Assembly: GCA_019894975.1 (NCBI GenBank)
Contig: JAGXNO010000022.1
Span: forward strand, 1-57,041
Length of the DNA: 57,041 nucleotides
From: Promethearchaeota archaeon
GTDB lineage: Archaea > Asgardarchaeota > Lokiarchaeia > Sigyniarchaeales > SOKP01
Reading direction: 5' to 3'
The notes under the pieces are model-generated. The model saw only the letters and a list, made by a program, of their open reading frames with translations, was not told the DNA's origin and did no database searches. Shown in pieces: positions 1 through 8,250 of this stretch (the stretch's first letter is position 1; each line of letters opens with the position of its first letter). The position numbers and the translations under genes were made by a program.

Positions 1-68
1 CTCTTATCCTTATCTGTTCTTATTAAACCGTCTTTGCAGCCGTCTTTACAACCTCTTTTGGATTCCAT
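1..68 (-). CDS. Partial hypothetical ORF running off the left edge
   Basis: An open frame on the minus strand starts with ATG at 68 and runs out of the window after about 22 codons. It encodes a Cys/Lys/Asp-rich start with a repeated CKDG. A TTTAAA-like AT box at about 85-104 would place transcription close to this ATG, so a leaderless start is possible. The fragment is too short to assign a family. It could be a chance ORF. Confidence 0.35.
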   Translation of the reverse strand, partial: MESKRGCKDGCKDGLIRTDKDK

Positions 69-107
69 TGTCTTTTATATTAGAATTTAAAAATTTTTAA
101 ATTTTTT

Positions 108-314
108 TTAGTTGAAGTAGATCAAAATCGCAATAATTATTATTACTGAGCCATAAATAATCGAAATAATCCCAAATATTATTTTCGTATGTTTTATTTT
201 CTCCAGTCTTATTAAGATTATTTCAGCAACTATAATTAAAGGTAAACCAAGAACTATAAGAATCCCTAAGATTTGAAGAGGTAAATAATAATCATATAGA
301 TTTATGACAAACAT
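108..314 (-). CDS. Small two-helix membrane protein
   Basis: A 68-residue protein with two strongly hydrophobic stretches, about residues 12-35 and 44-67. They are separated by a short basic loop (RLEKIKHTK), which fits two membrane-spanning helices with the loop inside. There is no signal peptide and no recognisable family. It starts with ATG, and an AT-rich box (TTATATAT on the minus strand) lies about 35 nt upstream. It is separated from divergent rtcB by about 200 nt. Function unknown; the alternative is a non-coding AT-rich stretch that happens to encode hydrophobic residues. Confidence 0.5.
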   Translation of the reverse strand: MFVINLYDYYLPLQILGILIVLGLPLIIVAEIILIRLEKIKHTKIIFGIISIIYGSVIIIIAILIYFN

Positions 315-487
315 ACAAAATGATCATTACCGCTTTATTAACAATATATAATAGCTTAGCTTAAAGTAGTTTTGGTCCAGAAATTATGCGATTGGATTTT
401 AGTATTTATAGAAATTAAAACTATACATATTTCTAAAATCAAAAATTACCAAAATTTTGATTTTCAATATAAAATGAATAACTTTTT

Positions 488-496
488 AATTATAAA
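488..496 (+). promoter_or_regulatory. TATA box (box A) of rtcB
   Basis: AATTATAAA here is a good archaeal box A. Transcription would begin about 25 nt downstream, near 518-520. That leaves either a leaderless TTG start at 519 or a 17-nt leader before ATG 537. The preceding 200 nt (315-487) is AT-rich and I see no gene in it. Confidence 0.45.
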
Positions 497-536
497 TGAA
501 AATATTTTTGAAAACTGATTGACTTATAATTGTAAG

Positions 537-2009
537 ATGAATGTTAATAAAGTTGAGGAGAATATCTACGAGATTCCTCCTAAAACTTTGATGGCGCGAA
601 TTCAAGGGAATATAGAGAAGTTCCAAATGAGAGTTCCTGTTAGAATTTATGCCAACAATTATATTTTGGAGAAGATAAAACAGGATCGCACATTAGATCA
701 AATTTCGAATGTAGCATGTTTACCAGGAATACGAAAATATGCAATTGCGTTATCTGATGCCCACCAAGGATATGGATTTTGTATAGGTGGAGTAGCTGGA
801 ACAGATGCCGAGACAGGGATGATTTCTCCTGGAGGAGTAGGTTATGATATTAATTGTGGGGTAAGATTGTTAAGAACAAATCTAGCTCTCAGTGATATTA
901 CAAATGCACTTCCAAATTTGTTAAATAAAATATTTAGTAATATCCCTTCTGGTTTAGGTTCTAAAGGCAAACTGAATATAAGTTATCCAGATTTAGATGA
1001 TGTTTTAAATCACGGTGTGAACTGGGCTTTAGAAAAAGGATTCGCAGTTGAAGAAGACCTTAAACACTTAGAAGAAAATGGTTGTTTAAAAAATGGTGAC
1101 GCAAGCCTAGTATCCCAAAAAGCAAAACAAAGAGCCATTAAACAACTTGGTTCTTTAGGAAGTGGTAATCATTTTCTTGAAATTCAAAAGGTAGATCAGA
1201 TCTATAATAAAACTGTGGCAGAAAAACTAGGAATAACAGAAAAAAATCAAATTACTGTTATGGTTCATACGGGGAGCAGAGCGTTAGGTCATCAAGTTTG
1301 TACCGATAGTTTGCGAAAAATTGAACAAGCAATGAAACAATACAAAATCAAAGTGCCCGATAGAGAACTGGCTTGTGTACCCGCAGATACACCTGAAGCT
1401 CAAAACTATTTACAGCAGATGGCGTGTGCTGCCAATTTTGGATTTACTAATCGTCAATTAATTACCCATTGGTTAAGAGAATCATTTCAAAATACATTTA
1501 ATAAGGATATTGATGCATTAGACATGCATATGATTTATGGTGTTTGTCATAATATCCTAAAAATAGAAGAACATGAAATAGAGGGTAAAAAGGTGATGTT
1601 AAATGTCCATCGTAAGGGAGCAACTAGAGCATTTCCACCAAATCATCCAGCTTTGCCCCAAGATTATAAGGATATTGGTCAACCGGTTTTAATTCCTGGA
1701 ACCATGGGATCTGCTTCATATTTATGTGTAGGTAAACCAAAAGCTATGGATTTAACTTTTGGTTCTACTGCTCATGGATCTGGTAGAGTAATGTCTAGAT
1801 CAAAAGCTGTTAAAAAATATTGGGGAACCAAAATTCAAGAAGATTTAGGAAAGAGAGGAATATTAGTAAAGAGTGCTTCTATGAAAGTTTTAGCTGAAGA
1901 AAGTCCTGGAGCTTACAAAGATATTGATCAAGTTGTACAAGTAAGTCACGATCTAGGAATTGTTGAAAAAATTGTAAGACTCACTCCAGTAGGGGTTGTT
2001 AAAGGATAA
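537..2009 (+). CDS. rtcB: RNA-splicing ligase RtcB
   Basis: RtcB joins 2',3'-cyclic-phosphate and 5'-OH RNA ends with GTP and Mn2+. In archaea it is the ligase for tRNA exons after intron removal. Family signatures occur in order: GVGYDINCG (metal-binding Asp/Cys), GSGNHFLE, HTGSRALGHQ, HRKGATRAFPP, PGTMGSASYL, and STAHGSGR near the C-terminus with the His that is guanylylated. The length of about 490 residues is normal and no intein is seen. I chose ATG 537 because homologues start near there; an in-frame TTG at 519 adds six residues and sits almost on the predicted transcription start. The next gene, convergent, is archease, its known activator. Three intron-containing tRNA genes lie 11-15 kb downstream. 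Confidence 0.95.
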   Translation: MNVNKVEENIYEIPPKTLMARIQGNIEKFQMRVPVRIYANNYILEKIKQDRTLDQISNVACLPGIRKYAIALSDAHQGYGFCIGGVAGTDAETGMISPGGVGYDINCGVRLLRTNLALSDITNALPNLLNKIFSNIPSGLGSKGKLNISYPDLDDVLNHGVNWALEKGFAVEEDLKHLEENGCLKNGDASLVSQKAKQRAIKQLGSLGSGNHFLEIQKVDQIYNKTVAEKLGITEKNQITVMVHTGSRALGHQVCTDSLRKIEQAMKQYKIKVPDRELACVPADTPEAQNYLQQMACAANFGFTNRQLITHWLRESFQNTFNKDIDALDMHMIYGVCHNILKIEEHEIEGKKVMLNVHRKGATRAFPPNHPALPQDYKDIGQPVLIPGTMGSASYLCVGKPKAMDLTFGSTAHGSGRVMSRSKAVKKYWGTKIQEDLGKRGILVKSASMKVLAEESPGAYKDIDQVVQVSHDLGIVEKIVRLTPVGVVKG

Positions 2010-2024
2010 AAACTCTAAGATTTT

Positions 2025-2462
2025 CTAAATATCAAATACTATATCAATTTCTACTCTGTTCTTTTTCTCTAAGATCTCCATAAAGCTATACGTGATGGCT
2101 TTCACTTCTGTCCCAATTTCATGCTTATTTCTATTGAATTTTTCCCCGTTAGCTACAGCTTTTAATTTAAACTTGGTATTAGTTTTTTCTATAGTTTCGA
2201 CATTTATTTTATTAAATACTAATTCTTCTACGTCAAAAATATAAAGGAACTCTGATAAGAAATCAAAACATAAGGCGTATTTATCTTCTGACTCAATTTC
2301 AATTAGTTTTTCAATTTCTTGAGAAATCTTACTTAAGTTAGGAGTAATTGTGGTCATTAAACTAAGGGCAGTTTGTGAAAAAGCTTCCTCAAGAGTTCTA
2401 CCCCAGCTTCTAACGCGAACGTCTGCAGTATGATCTTTAAATTCAAATCCCGCTTCCTTCAT
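2025..2462 (-). CDS. Archease, RtcB activator
   Basis: A 145-residue protein of archease length. It begins with the family hallmark FKDHTADVRVRSWG and ends with a typical VEIDIVFDI strand. Archease is a small metal-binding protein that promotes RtcB guanylylation and turnover. Acidic residues near the N-terminus (DHTAD) and in the C-terminal strand (IDIVFD) match the metal-site pattern of the family. It faces rtcB tail to tail with only 15 nt between the stops, so the two are linked genomically but not co-transcribed. ATG start at 2462. Confidence 0.9.
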   Translation of the reverse strand: MKEAGFEFKDHTADVRVRSWGRTLEEAFSQTALSLMTTITPNLSKISQEIEKLIEIESEDKYALCFDFLSEFLYIFDVEELVFNKINVETIEKTNTKFKLKAVANGEKFNRNKHEIGTEVKAITYSFMEILEKKNRVEIDIVFDI

Positions 2463-2583
2463 TTTTATTTTAAACCTAAAAGTAAAATTTTTCCACTTTA
2501 GTAAGTGTTAATGATTTAAAATTATAACCAATTAGAGGAATTTCTTAGTACTTTAAATTTTTCCTTTAAGAAATTTTATTAAC

Positions 2584-3087
2584 ATGAATTTCTACACCAT
2601 AATTGATGATTTATATTTTTATCAAATGCTATCATTTGTAAGAAAATATTCTAATTTTGAGCTTAAGTTAAGCAAATATTTTTATAATAAAACTAATGGA
2701 GTATTTCCAGAATTTATTGTGGTAATTGACAAATTTATCTTTTTTTTTGTTAGAAAAGATAGGTATTTTACTTCTAAAATCTATTTGGACTCTATTAGAA
2801 GAGAGATTTCACCAAGAAAGGTTTTAATTATAAGAGCTGAGAATGTTTTTATTAATTTACTGTTTAGTTTTTTTCCAGATTTATATATCCATGATATAAA
2901 GATAGAAGTTGATGATACAACAGGAGAAAGAGAAGTTACATTATATTTTTTGAATTATAGGGATAGAGGTATTGCAATTGGAAGAAAAGGAGAGTATATT
3001 AAGTGTTTAAATGATTTATGTCAAAGATATATAATTCTTGAAAATAAAATAACACCGTTAGAAATAAAATGCAAATTCTTAGGTTAA
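2584..3087 (+). CDS. KH-domain RNA-binding protein, NusA-like
   Basis: A 167-residue protein. Residues about 120-160 contain RDRGIAIGRKGEYIK, a GxxG loop (GRKG) followed by an amphipathic helix. This resembles the second KH domain of archaeal NusA-like proteins (pattern GRAIGRGGxNxK). The N-terminal half is rich in Phe/Tyr/Lys and I do not recognise it; a degenerate first KH domain is possible around residues 70-115. In many archaea the NusA-like gene sits in the rpo operon, but here it is between archease and carS. RNA binding is likely. A specific termination role is inference. Confidence 0.55.
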   Translation: MNFYTIIDDLYFYQMLSFVRKYSNFELKLSKYFYNKTNGVFPEFIVVIDKFIFFFVRKDRYFTSKIYLDSIRREISPRKVLIIRAENVFINLLFSFFPDLYIHDIKIEVDDTTGEREVTLYFLNYRDRGIAIGRKGEYIKCLNDLCQRYIILENKITPLEIKCKFLG

Positions 3088-3092
3088 CATTT

Positions 3093-3863
3093 CTAGTAAG
3101 GGACAGACTTCAGCCCTACTAAATAGGCAACAGTATTAGCAATAATACTTACTGCCGGTGTTATTATCATTAAAAAAATGAAAATGTGTATATCGGGTAA
3201 TAAAAACACTGAGGGGAAAATGAATCCTGGAATTGCAATAAATAGTGTTGCACCTAAAGCGAAATCTAGTTGATCTATTATCCAAAAAGGTGCTCCACTA
3301 CTGATGTCAAATCGTCTTTTTAAAAAGGAACCAGCTAAATCTCCTAACACAGCCCCATAAGAAGCAAGAACAATTCTTATTAGTAATACTAAGAAATTCA
3401 TAGGTATGGGTCCACCCATAAAATAATATTGAAAGATGTTTATGTCATTATAGAGTATATATTGCCCTTCGCTTGAAGCTTGAATTATTGTTTCTTTTAT
3501 CGGTTCCCAGAGAATTATAAAAAGTAGAAAAACCATAAATGTTAGGGGGATACCAACATATAAGGGTCCTTTTAATCCATTGATAGTTTTATGATCTCCT
3601 AATATCCTCCTTCCATCTCTAAAAAGCTTGCCATTGTCAATTGGACGTCCTCCCCCTGTGAAAACCATTGATGCGTTAGAGAGATAGGCAGGCAATATCA
3701 ATAATAGTGAGAAAATTAACAAACTAACCCAGTCTGCCCATGAAAACAATACCGAAATGACTATGAAATTGACCAGGATTAAACAAGCGAAAAACAGAGC
3801 TAATATAAATGCGATCCTATTATTTCTTTTTTCTGCTTCTTCTAATGTACTTGATTCTTTCAA
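3093..3863 (-). CDS. carS: CDP-archaeol synthase CarS
   Basis: An integral membrane enzyme that activates unsaturated archaeol with CTP to give CDP-archaeol, the precursor of archaeal phospholipid head groups. Family signatures are the conserved block with GGGRPIDNGKLFRDGRRILG followed by DHKTINGLKG, then GDLAGSFLKRR and DQLDFALGA near the C-terminus. Hydrophobic segments suit about five transmembrane helices. The length of 256 residues is larger than in many euryarchaea because of an N-terminal extension (about residues 1-20) and an inserted loop around residues 125-145. The start codon is TTG at 3863. Convergent with the KH gene, 5 nt apart. Confidence 0.9.
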   Translation of the reverse strand: MKESSTLEEAEKRNNRIAFILALFFACLILVNFIVISVLFSWADWVSLLIFSLLLILPAYLSNASMVFTGGGRPIDNGKLFRDGRRILGDHKTINGLKGPLYVGIPLTFMVFLLFIILWEPIKETIIQASSEGQYILYNDINIFQYYFMGGPIPMNFLVLLIRIVLASYGAVLGDLAGSFLKRRFDISSGAPFWIIDQLDFALGATLFIAIPGFIFPSVFLLPDIHIFIFLMIITPAVSIIANTVAYLVGLKSVPY

Positions 3864-4188
3864 AATATTATTCTAACCTATGTAAAAAGACATTATTATC
3901 TAATTTGATAATTATCCAAATTATTGATTAAATTAAATTTTTATGAAGTAATTATTATTAACTAGATCTTAATAAATATTGCTTCCTAAATAATATTCTT
4001 TTAATGTACCGACAATAAATATATAACTTATTGAAAAGGTTATTCAAAATCAAATATTAAAGCTTTAATATTTTCCCGTTAAATTAAAGGTTAATAATTA
4101 ACTTTATAAATGCAGTAGAAATATTGTATAATATATTATTTCGAGTGGAAAATAATTCTCCTATTAAAATGAAGAACTGGTGTCATAA
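3864..4188. other. AT-rich intergenic region before orc1, candidate replication origin
   Basis: 325 nt between divergent carS and orc1/cdc6, with no ORF of note. It is very AT-rich with several poly-A/T tracts. Archaeal origins are commonly next to orc1/cdc6, so this is the natural candidate. The only origin-box-like element I find is at 4139-4160. I see no long inverted or tandem repeat. Confidence 0.35.
4139..4160 (+). promoter_or_regulatory. ORB-like element (possible Orc1/Cdc6 binding site)
   Basis: TTCGAGTGGAAAATAA resembles, from memory, the archaeal origin recognition box core TTCCAGTGGAAACnAA (one mismatch in the left half, one in the right). The usual G-string does not follow; TTCTCC is found instead. 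Only one copy is evident, so this is weak support. Confidence 0.25.
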
Positions 4189-5496
4189 TTGTTGAAAAAT
4201 CATGATTATAATTATCAATTTAATATTGATAAATTTTACAAAAACTACCTTAAAGGCCCGAAAATTTTCAATAATCGCAATGCCTTAGATCCCTCTTATA
4301 TTCCTGAAATATTACCTCATCGTGATGTTCAGATAAAGGATATAGCTGAAAAGACTGCTTGTGCCTTACTAGGCGATGCACCTCCGAGCTTTTTATGCTA
4401 TGGTCAGACTGGAACAGGAAAAACTGCTACGATAAGATATGTAAGCCAAAAATTAGCACAACAAAATTCGGAGATTAAACCGTGGTGGATTTATATCAAT
4501 TGCAACGTAGTTTCCACACCATATCGTATTTTAGCACATATATATAATACAATTTCAAGAGAAGAGAAAATTCCCCCAACGGGGCTTCCCAAAGATATTA
4601 TTTTCAAGAAATTATTAGGTTTACTTGATTCTAAGGTAAAGGATTCAATATGTTTTCTCGTGTTGGATGAGATAGACATTTTAGTTGATAAAAAAGGTGG
4701 AAATGAAATATTATATGATTTAACCAGATTGAATGAAAATTTAGACAATTGCAAGTCTAGCCTAATAGGGATCTCAAATAAACTGAAGTTTAGAAATAGT
4801 TTAGACCCAAGAATTTTGTCAAGTTTAGGAGAGGAACATATAGTTTTTCATTCTTATGATGCAAGTGAACTTAGAGACATTCTCAATGAAAGAGCGAGAA
4901 TTGCTTTTCATGAACATGTATTGAAGGAAGATCTAATTCCTTTATGTGCGGCAGTCGCAGCAAAGGAACATGGAGATGCTAGAAAAGCATTACAATTGCT
5001 GAGAAAGGCAGGAGAATTAGCTGAAAGGGCTCAAAGCAAGATTGTAACGTCAGAATATGTTGAAAAAGCTCAAGAAGAAATTGAAAGAGACTATATTATG
5101 GAATTCATAAAAGGTCTCCCCCTTCAAGCTCAATTAATATTAACTTCAATCTATTTAATATCAAAATTCAATCCTGATCATATAATTATTTCAGGAGATA
5201 TCTATGATGTTCATTCTGAAATAAGAGGATTGATCCCGGGAATTCGTCAGTTGACAAAACGGAGGATTAGTGATTATATAAATGAGTTGGCATTAGCAGG
5301 TATAATTACAGCGGATGTCAAATCTATGGGGCACTACGGTAGAACAAAAATTATAAAATTTGATATCGGAATAGATATTATTGAAAAAGTCCTATGTGAG
5401 ATTGATAAAATTCAAGGGATCTTAAACCATAAACCTATATTGTTGCAAACAGATAAAGTGAAATTAAAAAATAATATCTTTAAAAAACTAATTTAA
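4189..5496 (+). CDS. orc1: Orc1/Cdc6 replication initiator
   Basis: A 435-residue AAA+ ATPase that binds origin DNA and helps load MCM. Walker A GQTGTGKT is at about residues 72-79. Walker B LVLDEID is at about 157-163. A sensor-type segment LIGISNK follows near 190. The sensor-2 region GDARKAL is near 263, and a C-terminal winged-helix domain covers about 300-430. The length is typical. The start is TTG at 4189; no ATG in this frame lies upstream before a stop, and the N-terminus is otherwise complete. It is followed by a convergent gene overlapping by 4 nt and then by both subunits of DNA polymerase D, an arrangement like the Pyrococcus origin region. Confidence 0.93.
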   Translation: MLKNHDYNYQFNIDKFYKNYLKGPKIFNNRNALDPSYIPEILPHRDVQIKDIAEKTACALLGDAPPSFLCYGQTGTGKTATIRYVSQKLAQQNSEIKPWWIYINCNVVSTPYRILAHIYNTISREEKIPPTGLPKDIIFKKLLGLLDSKVKDSICFLVLDEIDILVDKKGGNEILYDLTRLNENLDNCKSSLIGISNKLKFRNSLDPRILSSLGEEHIVFHSYDASELRDILNERARIAFHEHVLKEDLIPLCAAVAAKEHGDARKALQLLRKAGELAERAQSKIVTSEYVEKAQEEIERDYIMEFIKGLPLQAQLILTSIYLISKFNPDHIIISGDIYDVHSEIRGLIPGIRQLTKRRISDYINELALAGIITADVKSMGHYGRTKIIKFDIGIDIIEKVLCEIDKIQGILNHKPILLQTDKVKLKNNIFKKLI

Positions 5497-6176
5497 GGAC
5501 TGAACTCCCATTCTTCAACGTCCTTTGCTAACTCTTTAAGGAAGAATTCAGCAGATTGCTCATTTTTCTCTTTTAAAAGCAGAAATAATCTAACTAAATG
5601 CTTACAAAATTGTTTGTTTTTGCTCCTTCGGGTCTCAAAATCATGACAATTGTGTTTTAACAATTTTTTCTTTAGATCAATTTCTATATAATAGGAATTT
5701 TCCTTAGAACCCGCAACTGATGATTTTATCATACCCTTTTCGTTATCAAGCTCTTGTACATCAAAATCTTTATCTGATATATTTACTGCTCTATTCAATG
5801 TGTTTTTATCAGAAAATGATTTCAATATGAGACTAAAACTTGATTTTTCATCATTTTCTATTTTAGTGGTGAGGAGTCTTCTTTTTTTAACTGATTTTAT
5901 ATTCCCTAAAACCGTGTTTTTCCTATCCGCTTGCCAGAGTAACAATCTCTTATTTAGAGTTGTTGAAAGACTTATCATTCCATTCTCATCTTCAATCAAT
6001 AAATTCTCCTTAAGCAAGGTCTTTATAAATGTCGTTGCTCTTTCTGGGGGGAATAGGAATAATTCATATGAAATTTTATATAAAAGATCATCTAAATGGA
6101 TGTAGGGTAAATCAATAATTTTCCAAACATATAATAACAGTTCCGTGTTATCCTGCCGAGGAATTGCGAAATTCAT
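5493..6176 (-). CDS. DUF2240-like protein with a SWIM-like Cys/His motif
   Basis: A 227-residue protein. The first ~75 residues look like a winged-helix/DUF2240-type archaeal domain (YKISYELFLFPPERATTF, then LLKENLLIEDENG). Near the C-terminus, LLKHNCHDF, an RRSKNK spacer and FCKHLVRLFLLL give an HxCH...CxH pattern close to a SWIM zinc motif (CxC...CxH) but with the first Cys replaced by His. The gene lies 37 nt upstream of the DP1 start-to-stop path on the same strand, so it is probably downstream in the DP1 transcript. Its stop overlaps that of orc1. A DNA-related role is inferred from context. Family name uncertain. Confidence 0.55.
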   Translation of the reverse strand: MNFAIPRQDNTELLLYVWKIIDLPYIHLDDLLYKISYELFLFPPERATTFIKTLLKENLLIEDENGMISLSTTLNKRLLLWQADRKNTVLGNIKSVKKRRLLTTKIENDEKSSFSLILKSFSDKNTLNRAVNISDKDFDVQELDNEKGMIKSSVAGSKENSYYIEIDLKKKLLKHNCHDFETRRSKNKQFCKHLVRLFLLLKEKNEQSAEFFLKELAKDVEEWEFSP

Positions 6177-6213
6177 AAGTTTAAGTTTTTCATATTTATT
6201 TAAAATTAAATTA

Positions 6214-8007
6214 TTAAATATTGTTCTTTAAATCTAATTGAGTTCCTCTTAACGAATCTAAATCAACAATAGCTACAATTCCTGGTGTAGGGTGAATCCC
6301 TAAAGATTTCATAAAATCTGTTTGGCTTTGAAAACAACCCGAATTAACCAATACAACGTTGTTGTAAGTGCTCAAATCATTGATATGGATATGACCTGTG
6401 TGAAAAATATCCGGTATTTTATCAATTACGAGCCAATCCTTACGTGTGGGCGCAATTTGTGTTTTCTTTCCGTATATTGGAGCTAAATGCCTACATTTCA
6501 AGAATTCTTTCATAGTTTCAGCAGATTTTGTATTTTCCATTCCGGGGATTAACATATTCAAGTCGAGAAGACTATCACCGTGAAAAACTAATGTATTGAC
6601 ACCATGAGTTTTAATAAGAGAAGGATTACCAATACAATTTACTCCGATATCAAGAAGTTCTTTTGAATATTTTTTAGGTACAGCGGGTCTAGGGATAGCA
6701 TTTCTAACTGGCTCGTGGTTTCCAGAGCTATAAAAGATTTTAATATATTCAGGAATTTCAGCAAGCAGTTTTGCTGCTTTGCTATACTGATTATAAATAT
6801 CAGAAATAAGGAGATCGTTTTCTTGTGATGGGTAAATTCCAATTCCATCAACTAAATCTCCATTGATTACCATGTATTTAATTCTACCAGCTCTATCTCT
6901 TTGAGACTTATTCCCTACTTTTCCGTTTAAAAAATCTGTGAATCGATTCCATAGATTAGCTTCAAATTCTTTACTGCCAATATGTGTATCCGAAATTAAG
7001 ACAATGGATAATGGATCGTTTGATTTATTTGGTTCAAAATCTTTTGGAATATCAATTTGTGAAATGTAGTTCCCATAAATTATCCCAGTTTTACCTTTAT
7101 CTCCTGGGTTGTAAGTACCTTCTATGTAAAGCATCTGATCATTAAGAGTTCTTTGGGCAATTTTTACATTATCTTGATTTTCTGTGTCTTTTCTAATTAT
7201 TACATTAACTAGCCCCGTTAGATCCTCCAAAGTAATGAAGTAAAATCCATTTTTTGTTACTCGGATTTCGTTTACAAGGCCAATTACGGATACTTCTACC
7301 CTATTGGATAGTCTTAATATATTATTGATGTTATCAGCATTGTGTACTTCTGTCCTTTTTCTCATTAAATTCCTAAGTTTATTGAATTTATCAAAGGTTA
7401 GGTCATAAAAATCCTTGTAATTTCCGTTGGTATACAATTTTCCAGTAGGATCTTTAAGAATTTCAAATTGGGAATTATAATCCTTTGCCACTGGTTTAAA
7501 TGCAAGCGGAGAATTAGTACCTCCTAATAATTTTATCTTAGGTCTTTTATTTATTTCAATGATAGTGGCACTACTACTATATTCCCTGGAGGGAGAAGTT
7601 ACTGCATTAATAGGATTGTTGTTAAGTCGTTTGGGAGTTATTTCATTATTCTCAGTATAATTTGATCCAAAAGGTTTGTTACTAACTCTTTCAGAGAGCT
7701 CATTTTGAGGTTTATCAAATTCTAATTTTACATCTAACTCCTCTTTCCCAGAAGATATTTCCTGTTTAAGTAATTTTCTCTTCATTATTCTCTTTATTTC
7801 TTCATTGGATGTTTTGTTTAAGATGTTTTCGGTTAAATGGCTCTTGAAACTTGGGATAAAGCTTGAGTCTTTAATGATGAGATTAATTTTATTTAAAGGA
7901 TCTTCTAAATCTACTATGATGTCTAAAAGAGAAGGAGTTATATTTATGCCAGAATTCACTAGTTTTTTTACAATGATTTTTTTTATCTCTATATTTTCAG
8001 TTTTCAC
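6214..8007 (-). CDS. polB: DNA polymerase II (PolD) small subunit DP1
   Basis: The exonuclease subunit of archaeal replicative DNA polymerase D, 597 residues. There is an N-terminal helical region (1-80), a low-complexity linker (about 85-200), an OB-fold (about 235-325) and a calcineurin-like phosphoesterase domain (335-597). Phosphoesterase motifs are SDTHIGS (339-345), NGDLVDG (382-388), SGNHEP (428-433), HGD (476-478) and GHIH near 537. These supply the metal-binding His/Asp/Asn residues, so 3'-5' exonuclease activity is expected. ATG start at 8007. It is divergent from the large subunit with 243 nt between them and is followed on the same strand by the DUF2240-like gene. Confidence 0.95.
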   Translation of the reverse strand: MKTENIEIKKIIVKKLVNSGINITPSLLDIIVDLEDPLNKINLIIKDSSFIPSFKSHLTENILNKTSNEEIKRIMKRKLLKQEISSGKEELDVKLEFDKPQNELSERVSNKPFGSNYTENNEITPKRLNNNPINAVTSPSREYSSSATIIEINKRPKIKLLGGTNSPLAFKPVAKDYNSQFEILKDPTGKLYTNGNYKDFYDLTFDKFNKLRNLMRKRTEVHNADNINNILRLSNRVEVSVIGLVNEIRVTKNGFYFITLEDLTGLVNVIIRKDTENQDNVKIAQRTLNDQMLYIEGTYNPGDKGKTGIIYGNYISQIDIPKDFEPNKSNDPLSIVLISDTHIGSKEFEANLWNRFTDFLNGKVGNKSQRDRAGRIKYMVINGDLVDGIGIYPSQENDLLISDIYNQYSKAAKLLAEIPEYIKIFYSSGNHEPVRNAIPRPAVPKKYSKELLDIGVNCIGNPSLIKTHGVNTLVFHGDSLLDLNMLIPGMENTKSAETMKEFLKCRHLAPIYGKKTQIAPTRKDWLVIDKIPDIFHTGHIHINDLSTYNNVVLVNSGCFQSQTDFMKSLGIHPTPGIVAIVDLDSLRGTQLDLKNNI

Positions 8008-8220
8008 GGGTTCCCCATTCCAAGGTTGAATTAAATTAATTATTGCATGACAAAATTAAAGCCTTTTTTATTAAAGGAAAAACATTATTTATTTTTATTT
8101 CAATGGAGTGTTATAAATTAACGTTCTCATCCCCTTTTTAAATGAAATAGCTGATTAATAAATGAATTTAATTTGTATTAGGAAATATCAATAATAATAT
8201 CTATAAATCGATCCTCATCA

Positions 8221-8230
8221 TATATATAAA
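8221..8230 (+). promoter_or_regulatory. TATA box of polC (DP2)
   Basis: TATATATAAA is centred 25 nt upstream of the DP2 ATG at 8251, so the transcript is probably leaderless. The region 8008-8250 also has to carry the divergent DP1 promoter. I see no repeats in it. Confidence 0.5.
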
Positions 8231-8250
8231 ATTTTTAGAATGGGTACATT

